From assembly GCF_020379485.1 (NCBI RefSeq), contig NC_063452.1, positions 13,309,065 through 13,373,064 of the forward strand: 64,000 nucleotides of DNA, given 5' to 3'. The translations under genes were made by a program, and so were the position numbers. The notes below the pieces were generated by a model that was not told where the DNA came from, searched no databases, and saw only the letters and a list, made by a program, of their open reading frames with translations. Origin of the DNA: Brassica napus (taxonomy: Eukaryota; Streptophyta; Magnoliopsida; Brassicales; Brassicaceae). Positions 45,660-56,843 of the stretch are shown here, in pieces (position 1 is the stretch's first letter; every line of letters starts with the position of its first letter).

Positions 45660-46244
45660 TGATTGTTTTAACTATTTTGGGTACTAATAACAAATCACTA
45701 ATTATAGAGCTTTTTCTATTCTTTGTTATTCACTGCTGTCTATATTCTTTGTTATAGAGCTTATTAACTTAATATTTTTTCTTGGATTGCACAGAGTGAA
45801 ACAGAGGTGACAATTACTGATTTATTGTTTTTTATTTATTTTCCAGTAGTGACTGATTGTTTATTTATAGAAAATGTTGATTGGTTGCAGTTAAGTTTGT
45901 TATATTTTTTCTTTGTTAGATCTAATGTATTTGTGTATGACATTAATCAGAATGAACTGTAGAAATAACGTTAGAAAAAAACATGGGCATGATTGGTTGG
46001 GACTTTAACTTTAGGTTGTAGTATTTTAGGTGTTTTGTTACAAAAAAGGTAATTTAGGTGTTTATTATTATTTTTTCTGTAGAATTATTTACGAAAACAT
46101 TCAAATCACTAATTAAAAATTATAGAAAAATTAATGTTTAGAAATAATATATTTATTTTTACTCTTTCCATTTCAAAATGATTCATGTTTTAAAATATTT
46201 TTTCAAAAATATATTTAAAATTTTCAATGTACTTATTATTAGGT

Positions 46245-46549
46245 GAAATTTTCAATGTCAATTTCAGATTACGTTTGCAACAGATTGTTCTCAATTGGTG
46301 AAGATGGTTTCGGAACCAGAAGAATGACCAGCTTTTGCAACATATTTGGAAGATATCAAGACTCTGAAAGAGAGTTTCACCCGATCAGAGATCATCTATG
46401 TACCACGGACGCAAAATTCAAAGGCAGATAGTCTAGCACGCAGTGCTAGAAAACAGCCGTCTTTCGTCGTTCACATGGATGCAGATCACCCGATTTGGTT
46501 CACAGGGTCAATATGAGTCTGTATTGTTGATGACAAAAAAAAAAAAAAA
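46245..46549 (+). mobile_element. 5'-truncated LINE fragment (RNase H end) present only in unit A
   Basis: Flanked by 14-bp duplications ACTTATTATTAGGT (46231-46244) and ACTAATTATTAGGT (46550-46563), one mismatch, with a poly(A) run before the right one. The insert reads IIYVPRTQNSKADSLARSA and FVVHMDADHPIWF, a plant LINE RNase H end, with a frameshift in its 5' part. Unit B is empty at the corresponding site (about 63780-63795), so the insertion postdates the duplication or was lost from unit B by conversion. Confidence 0.88.
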
Positions 46550-46563
46550 ACTAATTATTAGGT

Positions 46564-47947
46564 AAAAATGGTAAATTATAAACTTCAAAAATTAATTGTG
46601 TTTATTAAATTTTTAATGGCTAAAACTTATAGAACATAGTTAATGAAAATTAATGCACTAAGAATAAGAAAAAAATATTTTTTTTCTAATATGTTTGAAG
46701 AACTCCAAAACATACATTTTTTGAAACAGAAGAAGTATAATATTTTGGTTGTAAATTCGTTTCTAAACTTAAACATAATCAAATTATAATAAAGTTGTAG
46801 AAGTAAAAGTGGAGGTCCACACCTTCTGCAAATAGCTGATCCTGATGATTTGGAAGCAAATAAAAAAACAAATTGAGGAATTAAATAGTTTATAAAATTG
46901 TATCTTAAAAAAAAACAGAACTTAACCTAAAAATTAATATTATCTCTTGTTGCTTATTACTTTTCTTATATTAAAATAATGAAAATAGTATTTAAAGTTT
47001 ATTTGTTTCTACATTTTAAAGTATATTCCACATCTTCTAACGTTTAAATTTTGTAGTTTCAAGCCGATGACCGGAGATTTCTATAGCTTCGACATCGGCT
47101 TGGTTGATTTATTTTGCTTTCGTTCCTTCAATTTATTTTGCATGTTCCTTTAATTTTTTTATCATAAATTTATTTTAAATCTAACAAAGTATTTCATTGT
47201 TATTTATTGTGTTTCATCCAACCATAGTAAAACCATACCTACTTCTGGAATCTCTCCCAATCAAACCTTATATCACTATTTTTCTTGTCCTATTCAATTA
47301 ACCTCAAATGACTATAGCATTTGCTGTGGGATTGAAATGTTTTGATAAATAAAATAACCAAAGATGTATCTGTGCTAGTACATAAACTAATAATTTTTTT
47401 TTGTTAGTTTTAGATATATTTGTTTAAATTATTTGGAGATTTTCAAAATATAACTCATAAATTAATAAATGATTAATGAAATTATCAATACTACCTTATG
47501 ACCAAACAAAAACTAGAACGTCCTTTCACGATTTTATCCTTATGAAATCCACTATTAATAAAAGAATCTACTAGAGATGAGCTAGTGATTGGTGATGGAT
47601 GTGAGTGCTCTACACATCTACAGTTATTTCTACATCAATAAAATCAAAACAATTAAGCTTTATTAAAAAAATTAAAGTTACAGCAAAAAATGTTAAAAAT
47701 AAAATATATTGGATGTAGAAATCAATTTTTTTCTGGAGCTTTATATTTAGTGCTTTTAATTCTCTGAAATAATTTTACAAAAATAAAATCTAAAGTTACA
47801 AAATCTACAACTTAAATTTGATAGCAAAAAATTCAAAGCTACAGATGCTGCCAATCATTCCCATTATCTATAACTTGACCAAACACATAAACACATTAAC
47901 TTGACAAAAAAAAAACGTATTCTTGTGTTCATATCCTAGGGTGAACT
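46564..47947. other. AT-rich part of unit A, no gene seen
   Basis: It continues to match unit B up to at least about 46870, where unit B reaches the window end with an internal deletion of about 100 bp. The rest has no recognised feature. Confidence 0.5.
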
Positions 47948-48673
47948 TATAGATTCACTCCTTAAATGATAACCAATAAAATGTTGCCACATCATATTTT
48001 ATTAATGAAAATAAAAAATAGAACAGAGTATTAATTGCCAAAAAAAATTGACATTATAAAACTGTAAACCTAAACCATATAACTCAAGTTCTAAACCCTA
48101 AACCCTATGATTAACACTAAACCCTATAGCTCAAATAATAAATACTAAACCTTAAACCTTGATGTTAACCCTAAACCCAAGGGTAGTCTCAAAGCCCGAG
48201 GGTTATCCCCAAACCTAGGATTTAAAGTTTAGGATCTAGAATTTTTAGGGTTTAGGGTTTTGTTGACGGCATTTACAATTTGGAGTTAACTCTTTTTCCG
48301 TAGAAGGAGGAAGGGAAAACTCTAAACCCTAAACGTTGTCATCAAAACTCTAAACTCTAAACATGAGGATATGAAGTTTACCCTAGGGTTTAGAGATAAT
48401 CATAGGGTTTAGGGACATCTCTAGGGTTTAGGGATAACTTTAGGGTTTAGAGTTTAGGGGTTTAATATTTAAAATTTGAGCTATAGTAAGTGTTAACCCT
48501 AGAGTTTAGGATTTAAAATTTGAATTACAAGGTTTAAGGTTTAGAATTTTATAATGTCAAATTTTTTTTTGGCAACTATTATTATTTTTTATCATCTCAA
48601 TTTTTGTTTCCATAAATAAAATACGACGTGGCAACATTCTATTGGTTATCACTTAAGGAGTGAATATATAGAA
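47948..48673. mobile_element. Foldback MITE with telomere-like repeats inside
   Basis: Both ends share an inverted repeat of about 65 bp (left from TTATAGATTCACTCCTTAA; right as reverse complement TTCTATATATTCACTCCTTAA), followed by GATAACCAATA and GTTGCCAC on both sides. Between them the left half is rich in AAACCCTAA and the right half in TTAGGGTTTAGG, so telomere-type motifs also face each other. It is non-coding. The host word CACATTAACTTGAC occurs on both sides (about 47891 and 48689), which may be a long target duplication or local repeat. Confidence 0.65.
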
Positions 48674-48689
48674 TAACTAAAAAAAACAC

Positions 48690-49244
48690 ATTAACTTGAC
48701 CAAACACATATGCACATTTTCTGTCGAGAACCAGTTCAGAGAGCTATCTCAGGCAGTATATCCAGTTTCTTATATTCTTGCAAGTATAGAGCTGTAGTTT
48801 GTGGTGAACTAGTGAAGATAATAGGAAATTTCATAAAAATACTCCAAATAAATTTCATTAAACTTTTTAATACCCAAAATGTTTCGGTACCCAGTTTAAT
48901 AACCCAACTAATTATTTTGTTCATTTTAATACATAAATTTTTAAATTTTTACTCCTTTTAATACCTAAACTTTGTTTATTTTAATTGAAAATACTAATAA
49001 GTTTCAAACGAACTTTAAAAAATCTCTAAAATCTAAGACAAATATTAAATTTGTTTTTTAATTTTCTTTTTTTAAGATTTAGGAAAGTAGGTAAAGAAAT
49101 TAGTGAGAAAATTTAAAAAAATTTAATTTTTAAGGAAAATAAATAATAAAAAAAATATATTTCAGAAAACAAACTAAATCAATATTTAAAACTTAAAACT
49201 TTGATGACAAAATTTAAGGTTACACAATTTAGTAAACTTTTATT
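48690..49244. other. AT-rich intergenic DNA up to the duplication junction
   Basis: No gene recognised. The junction with unit B lies near 49245. Confidence 0.5.
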
Positions 49245-49484
49245 TCTTGGTGTTGAGCTCCATATCACCGGAGAATGCAACACGGGAACCTAACAGCATG
49301 AAGATTTATGCCGGAATAGTTAGACGGGAGATGAATACGCCGAAGACTGCAAGTTTACGCGAGTAATGTTGGTTTTTGAAAGAGTTTAGAGTGTAATTTC
49401 CGGGGAGGAGATCGAGAAGCCTTGAAGATTCCTTGCAAGGTTTTTGAGTAGTATAACTAGTTGAGGTCGAACCTTTTAGAGGAG

Positions 49485-50878
49485 GGTTGGGGTCAAAACT
49501 GGTCACGACGGAATCAACTGGTCTCGGAAAACCAACTCTCGATCGATCCTTGAAAACTAGACATTCCCGGAAAACGGTTAAACAAGTAAAATACAGTTTT
49601 TCGCGGGTGCGAACCGAGGAATGTCGAGAAGGGGATAAGTATGGATGAGTTCTCGATCGTAAGCCATGGCCATCTCGATCGAGGTCACCTCGCCCCTGGG
49701 CAAGGACGACCCGTGCCGAGGTCACCTCGCCCATGGGTGAGGACGGCCCGCGCAGAGGTCACCTCGCCCATGGGCGAGGACGGCCCGCGTCGAGGTCACC
49801 TCGCCCATGGGCGAGGACGGCCCGCGCCGAGGTCACCTCGCCCATGGGCGAGGACGGCCCGCGCCGAGGTCACCTCGCCCATGGGCGAGGACGGCCCGCG
49901 CCGAGGTCACCTCGCCCATGGGCGAGGACGGCCCGCGCCGAGGTCACCTCGCCCATGGACGAGTTGACCTCGGCGCGGGCCATCCTCGCCCATGGGCGAA
50001 GACCGACCTTCTGTCCCGAAACCGTGCATCCTCGTCTAAGTTCCCGTAACGCAATCCTCGGGCCCTTGGACGCAATACCCATGTCTCGTCTCGCTTAGGA
50101 TTATCAAAGAAAGACTTCGGGAAAAGTTATAAAAACTTGGTCGTCGAAATGGATTCCTGCATGCCGTATAAAACGGTTACGGTTAGCTTGAACACCAATT
50201 GCCTTAACTATATGGGGAATCGGAATCCTTTCGGAAAACCAACGGCTGTTTCTTAGGAAAAATCGTAAAAACATCTAAGTCCCAAAACGGTCCAAAAGGG
50301 ACCTGAACCGTGGCCAAACGGCCCACTTACGATTTTAGAACAGAATTGAGCCCAAGGCTGATATGACGGTCTATTTTTTATTTCGCAGGAAAAGATAAAT
50401 GTCAAGTTTCCGAAGATAATCATGAAGAGCGACGAAAAATGGAAAGCCCATCTCGCGACGAATCTGGCTCAGGAAAAGGCGCAAATCGGCCTAGAGAGTG
50501 TATATAATGAGGGCTTAAGGCGAGGAGCAAGAGGGAGCTTTCTCAGAGCAAACTTAATACTTAGAGAAATTTTGGCATTTTCCGTTTTTACTATCGAGCT
50601 GCGACTCAACTAGGTTAGAACTTAGGTGGCTAGACTAGCGAACGTACCGACAGCTCTCGTGGCCTAGGATCTTACCTGTTGTTCACGCTCAAACGCGAAT
50701 TCGGAAATAAGACCTCTTTGTTCTCTTTTCGCTTTTTTACGATTTACTACTTTCGACACTTTCATATTGATTGTGTTGTGTGTGGCCCAGCAGATAACCG
50801 GGACCTTCAGGGAAGGCTAGGTTAGCTTGACTTTCCTCCGATAAACAAATCTTGACGGCGTGAATTTCGGTTCCCACA
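49485..50878 (+). repeat. 5' LTR of the Tat-like element
   Basis: 1394 bp ending CGGTTCCCACA. It contains the 37-bp palindromic tandem array (49681 to about 49990) plus an inverted partial unit after it. Compared with the 3' LTR I count roughly 5-6% differences outside the array, many of them C/T or G/A. Confidence 0.87.
49681..50010. repeat. GC-rich 37-bp tandem array in the 5' LTR
   Basis: Eight units start at 49681, 49718, 49755, 49792, 49829, 49866, 49903 and 49940. Each unit holds two palindromes: CGAGGTCACCTCG and CTCGCCCATGGGCGAG. The eighth unit is followed by an inverted partial unit (about 49965-50000), absent from the 3' LTR. The array generates arginine- and proline-rich open frames in all phases that are not genes. 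Confidence 0.95.
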
Positions 50879-50948
50879 GTTTAGCGCTAGAAGAAGGGGG
50901 GTGGGGTACGAATCTATCTCTCACGCAACCGCGCAAGCTCAGTCAGGT

Positions 50949-53513
50949 ATGACGATCGATGCTGATAAAGACAAGCAAATGCACGACGAGACATCCGTCA
51001 ATGCCAACGCTGAAAGAACTCCAGCTGGAAACGTATCCACGGTCACTAGAAACGCCGTGATACTGGACCAGATGAAAAAATGTTCGCCTCCGCTTAGAAA
51101 AAGTCGGACGAACAAGTAAAGCTCGTGGCCTCTCACGCAAAACAGGTGGAAACCTTAACGGCGAAGGCCAAGAGTAAAAACCCGCAGCGGCAGAAGACTC
51201 GATTTCTAGACTCCGAGCGATCGGGCCACACGGGCAGACAGAGATTCTTCAGGTCAGAACCCTGACGAAACAGTCCCGCCAGGCGCACAACCAACTGCGG
51301 AGAACCTTCCACCTCCCGCCGGGAGCAACGAAGGAGGCGATTTCGAGCGGATCGATCTGGACATAAGCGACCAGTCCGATCACTCGGACGGAGGTGCCGA
51401 CGTCCATCCGAAAAGAACGCGAAGCCAGTCCGCTCGGCAGGACGTGTCGTTCGAAAAGCCCATGACAGAGGAAGAAGAAAACCTCTATTGCGTAGAGCAG
51501 GAAGAACTGGCCGAGAATCAGGCTCGGATCCACCGCAGCCAAAGCCGACAGGCTCGCAAGGCTGCTAGAAATCCTGATGAGATCCATGATCTCTGCGAGT
51601 ACATCGCAAAAACTGCGGCAGAAGTCAAGGCAGTAAAGTCGCAGATTCACCACGCAACAAGCGCTGCACCCGAGATCGACAGACTTCTCGAGGAAGCGCG
51701 GAAAACTCCGTTCACTGCCCGAATCACAGAAACTAACATCTCAGATCCTGGGAAGATCAAAATTCCCGTCTACGATGGCACCACCGACCCGAAGGCGCAT
51801 CTGCAGTCTTTCTAGATCGCGATGGGAAGGTGCAAACTCAAGGAGCTCGAACGAGACGCTGGCTACTGCCTCCTCTTCGTCGAAAACCTCAAAGGAGCCG
51901 CGCTCGAATGGTTTTCTCGTCTGAAACGAAACTCCATCGGAAGTTTCCGTCAGCTCGCCTCAGAGTTTCTCAAACTGTATTCCATGTTCATGGACAGGGA
52001 AACCTCAGACGTCGACCTTTGGAGTCTATCTCAAAGAAAAGACGAACCACTCCGCGAATTCATGAACAGGTTCAAGATGGTAATGGCAAGAGTCACTGGA
52101 ATCAGCGACAAAGTGGCAGTCGACGCTTTGCGTAAAACTCTCTGGTACAGGTCGAAACTCCGGCAATGAATATCCCTTGAAAAACCGAGAACAATCCAAG
52201 ACGCTCTTCACAAAGCAACAGACTTCATCATGATGGAAGAAGAGATGAAAGTCCTCTCCCAGAAGTACAACCCGCAGAAGACGTCCGCGAGAAGAAAAAA
52301 CCCTTGTAACGACAGGTATGTCCACCACGAGGGAGAAGATCTCCAGGGCGAGCATAATTACGCTATCAACTCCGAACAGGGAAAGACTTCCGGAAATACC
52401 TGGACCAGGAACCAGTTCAAAGATAATTCCTGCTGCGAGTTCCACCAGACCATAGGTTATTCCACTATGAACTGCAAGGTTCTCGGTGCAAGGCTTGCTG
52501 CGAAGCTCCTCGCTGGGGAAATTTCGAAGGTCACATGCATAAAAGACCTCCTCCTGAATTCCGATCGCCCTCCCAAAACTGATAAAAAGTTCCCCGAAAA
52601 TGACACCCACGAAAATCAGTCGGGCGAGAAATGCGGAAGGAGGCAGGATGACCGAGGAAACGACAGCAACCGTCAAAGGGTGAGCATGATAATCGGGGGA
52701 TCATAATTCTATCGCGATTCGATCTCGTCAATCAAAGCTTATGGACGGAAGGCTGAGACGAGTTCAAGCTGGCCGGCTCGGTCCCCAACCGACGACGCCC
52801 CTAACGACAAGATCATCTTCGAAGAGCGGGAAACCATCGGAATCGACAAACCTCACTGCGACCCATTAGTTATTGATCTGGCAATCCGAGACCTGGAAGT
52901 AGGAAGGATCCTTATCGACACGGGAAGCACAGTCAACGTCATTTTCCGCGATACCCTCTCGAGGATGGACATTGAACTCGGAGAAGTCGTCGCGGAACCA
53001 AAACCCCTCACCGGTTTCTCAGGTGCAACGTTAATGACCCTCGGATCAATCAAACTCCCAGTGATGGCTAAAGAGGTGACGAAAATCATTGACTTCGCGG
53101 TAGTCGATAACCCGGCCATCTACAATGTCATCATGGAAACTCCTTGGATCAATGCCATGAAAGCGGTACCATCGACTTACCACCTTGGCATCAAGTTCCC
53201 AACTCCAAACGGAACAACGGTAATCTGGGGATGCCAGAAACAGTCTAGGCTCTGCTTCTTGGCCGAGCATAAACTACGACAAACTCGGAACATCCCCGCG
53301 GTCAACCTGAAGCGAGCTAAGAAAGCTCAAAACGCTCCCGAGAGCTCCATAAAAAGTGATCCAGAATCACCCGACCGGGCAACGACTCCAAACAGCGATA
53401 TAGTTCCCGAGTCCATCGCCTTGCCAACGGACAGCCCCACTCCTGAAATGGTCGTCGATCCAACTGAAGCCCCAACGGCTGAAGTAACTGGAACGATCCC
53501 ATCCAGTGAGTAG
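50949..53513 (+). pseudogene. Gag and aspartic protease of the Tat-like element, broken
   Basis: The frame opens near ATG 50949 and is frameshifted around 51100-51260. It then reads continuously from 51444 except for three stops: TAG 51813-51815, TGA 52167-52169 and TAA 52704-52706. The capsid part reads [33 protein letters not shown] and [16 protein letters not shown], the retrotransposon Gag domain of Tat-type elements. The protease follows near 52900-53180 with catalytic [13 protein letters not shown] (DTG at 52917-52925) and [13 protein letters not shown]. The frame ends at 53513. Gag would form the particle and the protease cut the polyprotein. All three nonsense codons can come from single C-to-T or G-to-A changes (CAG, TGG and CAA as likely originals). 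Confidence 0.85.
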
Positions 53514-54766
53514 GAACATCCCCAGCAACAAGCAGAACTGCGAGATGGCTTGATCCTCGAAAGAGGTACGTAGGCAGCTTGTCATATCGACAAGTTCAGC
53601 TATCCCCCTCGTTAAAAAGGGGGGTGTGGGTACGTATACTCGTATACTCCCACAAAGTCCGAAATATCCACGAATGTACTCGATATTTTCGAAACTTTTT
53701 CAATAAACTCTACCTTATTCCGATCTTACGATTCACTTGTAATAAGTCACAGTAATCTAAGGTTGGCCTAAGAAACGCCCAAGATAAGGGCATACTGTCC
53801 AAGCAGTCCTTGGACGAAAACTAATTCCTACATAATTCACACATACTCATGGTCAAGCAAGACTGGAAAAACGCATCTCTATAAAAACAAAGATCATAGC
53901 CATCTCACAGCGAAAGACATATCTTCGAGAAAGCGAGACGTCGCAAATATTTCTCGAAAGATATTATCCAAATACAAAGTCCATCTGTGACTCTAAAATA
54001 CAAAATACCCGTCGATTGGCCCCGACGGACAAGTCCAAAATGTTCTCTAAAAAAGAACTTGTAGTCAAACCTTTCACAAAAACTAAAGGTACTCTTACAT
54101 CCGACAAGGATACCATAGCGCGCTATACAAGAAAATCTGAAATTTTGGTCAGCACACCAGACCTTCTCTGGAGAGTGCTTGATTCTTCCCACACAAGTCA
54201 TATAAGCCGGCGCCCAGTCGCAGACTTTAATCGGAAAGAATCAGGTAGAAATCGCCAACGGGCAAAACGAAAGCCGATTAGTCGTCGCATAGACTTAGAG
54301 TCGAAAGTAAACCTAGGTCTTGCCCTAAACCCAGTCCTACTGGTCCATTAACATCTCAAGGCATAATATCGAAACTGATACGAGATCTTAAAACATGTCC
54401 CATCGTCCACATCTAAAACGCTCACGAAACTTTGTAAAACTCCTAAACGTTTTCGAATACCCTCGAAAGAGTAAACGAACGGAACGACAAATTAAGAGTT
54501 AAGATACGAAGTGACTACTCGTGACTTTCCCTCGACACTTGGCAGAAGTATAAACTAAAACCCATAGAATGCTAAAAGAACATTTGTTATATATAAAAAG
54601 GCCGCAGAGCGGCTAGGATTCACAGCCACCAACGGCCAGTCCCGCATACATAGTCAAATGACCTCGCAAGGCCATAACACACTCAAATAACGAACGGCCA
54701 CACTCGGCCTAAAACACTACATGAAATCTTGAGATAAAAGAAAAGGGAAAACAATCCCGACGACCT
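53514..54766. other. Non-coding internal region of the Tat-like element
   Basis: In a complete Ty3/gypsy element this is where reverse transcriptase, RNase H and integrase would begin. Here I find none of their motifs on either strand. The sequence includes GGGGGGTGTGGGTACG near 53620 and short frames without domains. Confidence 0.7.
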
Positions 54767-56598
54767 TCAGAGATCAAGGTCAAGATACCCGGAAATCAAG
54801 GCTCCAAATGAGTTCCGGGGCTGATCCACTTCTCCTCCCTCGTCTGCAGCATCGGCTCCCGCCTCCGTCGTGTCCTCCGAAACCTCGATGGGTTCCCAAA
54901 GCTCTCGGATCCTCCCCTCGATTGGAGGAACCATCGACTCGGCCTGGGCACACCCATGCATGAGGCCCGACATCTCAGCAACCTTGGAGAGAAAAGAGAA
55001 ATCAGCGTTCTGCGACTTCCAAAGGGTACCAACCGAACCACGACATTCGCTGAAGTCACAAACATAGTCCTCAACATCAAACATTTAAGCTCTCCCGCTA
55101 ACTCAGCAGTAATCGTCCTCCTCCCCTTCCTCTCCGCACGAATGAGAGCTCGGGAATGGGACTCAGCCTGTCTGCGCTCTCTTTCCGCAAACTGGTTCTG
55201 AAAACGGATGAATTTCCTCTTGATCTCTTCGGCCTTGAAGTGCGAAAGACACGCCTCTCTAAAACTTCCGTGAAGCGTTGAATTAAACACCCGCATTCCT
55301 TACACGAATCGAGGGTCAAACATGGAAGCGACAAACTAAGACTCGCCAAAAAAAATAATTTTTCAGAGACTAAACCTCGTTGATCAACCGAGAACCTTCC
55401 GCGACCAATTCTCTCCTCGACGCTTCATCCAGTGACGCTGGAGTAGTAAAACCGGGAGGAAGGTTTGCAAAGAAGTCGTCCGGAAGTGGAGCCTCGCTGG
55501 TTCCACTCCCATCACCCGGGGTGAAACCCGGGTTCCATCCGAGTAGCGGAAGATCTTCTGAGACAAATTTTCTGTCTTCGAGAGTGATTCCCTTGTCCTT
55601 TCGGGGCCTAACTCTCTCCCTCTGATCGGGAACAGCGTCGGGGTGCGGCTAATCCATATCCGATGCACATAAAGGTCTGGAGATGCCTCGCGATCGGTAC
55701 GCCCTTGCATTCCGGATCCTGTCTAGGGTGAAGGAATCCCAAAAGAACGGACCATTGCGGAGAAGATCGCACTTAGCAAACAGGTCCCTAGGGATCGCGG
55801 GGAGGATATTGTTCGCTACAAAGAAAAATGCGTTAGATACCTCCGAGTATCTATGCGAACCAAATTTCAAACCATCATACCACGATGAAAGTTCCATTTG
55901 CCACAGAGCAGGGGGAGACAGTTCTCCTCGACGGATGCGCTATCGATTCGAACATAGAAAAAACGCTCGAACCATCCCTTGGCATTTGAAGTATGCCCCT
56001 GGATTATCGACATATGTCTCTTGGGAGCCATGCGGTATGAGTAGTCAATCGAGGTTTTTCGTGTCGACCATAGCCCTTCAAATTCGTCGGGGCTGAGATC
56101 CATTCCGAGCTCGTAGCTCAGGATCAGCACGCCAAGAAAGTTCTGCAACGCCGCAACATTTAGCTGACTGATCGACAGCTCAAAACGGTCGAGTGCGCGG
56201 ACGATGGCCTCAGGAATCGGGAACCACATGCGACATCATGTCAGGAAAGCTTCGTAGCATGTGAAGAATCCCTCCGGGGGATCCTCTGCACCCTCCCCAT
56301 GCACCGGGACTCGAAACACAACCCCGCTCGAAACTCTGTAAAACTCCCGCAGGGTCTTAAGATAGGCGGGAGAGGTCCTGCTCGGAAGGGTAGGATCAAG
56401 CTGCGTCGCGGGTCTTGTGGGATAGAAGACTTCGGGCGGAGGAGTTATTGAACAGCATAAAGCGTCCCAGTAGGCTTCCTTCTCTTCTTGCTCGACCTCG
56501 AATTCCTCTTTGGGAACAATTTCCTCGTTGGTACAGGGATTGCCAGAAGATGATTGAGGGGATGTCTTTTTCTTAGAGGATCTCTTTCTTGAAGTCAT
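54767..56598 (-). pseudogene. Antisense extra ORF of the Tat-like element (gypsy-type Transposase_28-like protein)
   Basis: On the minus strand it starts MTSRKRSSKKKTSPQSSSGN at 56598, followed by an acidic stretch and FYRVSSGVVFRVPVHGEG. After an in-frame TGA at about 56238 it reads CRMWFPIPEAIVRALDRFEL, SQLNVAALQNFLGVLILSY and GMDLSPDEFEGLWSTRK. This layout matches the plant 'putative gypsy type transposon' family (Transposase_28), known as an extra ORF of Tat elements. A frameshift near 55895 moves the frame to [21 protein letters not shown] likely intron lies around 55290-55384, then come a basic helical part and an acidic end (AGADAADEGGEVDQ). Its function is unknown. This copy is broken in several places. 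Confidence 0.75.
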
Positions 56599-56843
56599 TT
56601 TTTGAAAGACAAAAACTTTGACACAAAAGTAAAGAGAGAGAGGATAAGAGAAACTTCTACCTTGGAGAAATTTTCTTGTGAAGAGAAGTTAGTGAATACT
56701 TCGAAAAAAACTTACTCCACCTATATGTAGTAAAAACGGTTACTATCGGCAAACGATTACGTCTAATTCCATCAAAACAAGTCATGCCGCAAGCTAGGAC
56801 CTCACACCCAGGTCCGCGGATCCTAGCTAGCTGGGGGGCTAAC

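Larger units (their letters stand above)
44345..49244. repeat. Tandem segmental duplication, unit A
   Basis: The sequence starting TTCTTGGTGTTGAGCTCC near 44345 reappears at 49245. The match continues through the peptide gene and beyond 46870, when the insertions in unit B are skipped. If the arrangement is a simple tandem, unit A is about 4.9 kb. Unit A is uninterrupted where unit B carries the Tat element and the solo LTR with hAT. Unit A has its own small LINE insertion at 46245-46549. Confidence 0.85.

Noticed and set aside
49641..50098. Open frames of repeated RPWARTARAEVTSPMGEDGP type in all phases
   Set aside because: They are products of the 37-bp tandem array in the LTR, whose unit is not a multiple of three, so each frame rotates through the same peptides. 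Not a gene.
51249..52676. Long minus-strand frames opposite Gag of the Tat-like element
   Set aside because: Shadows of the Gag frame. Unlike the antisense ORF at 54767-56598 they show no known domain.
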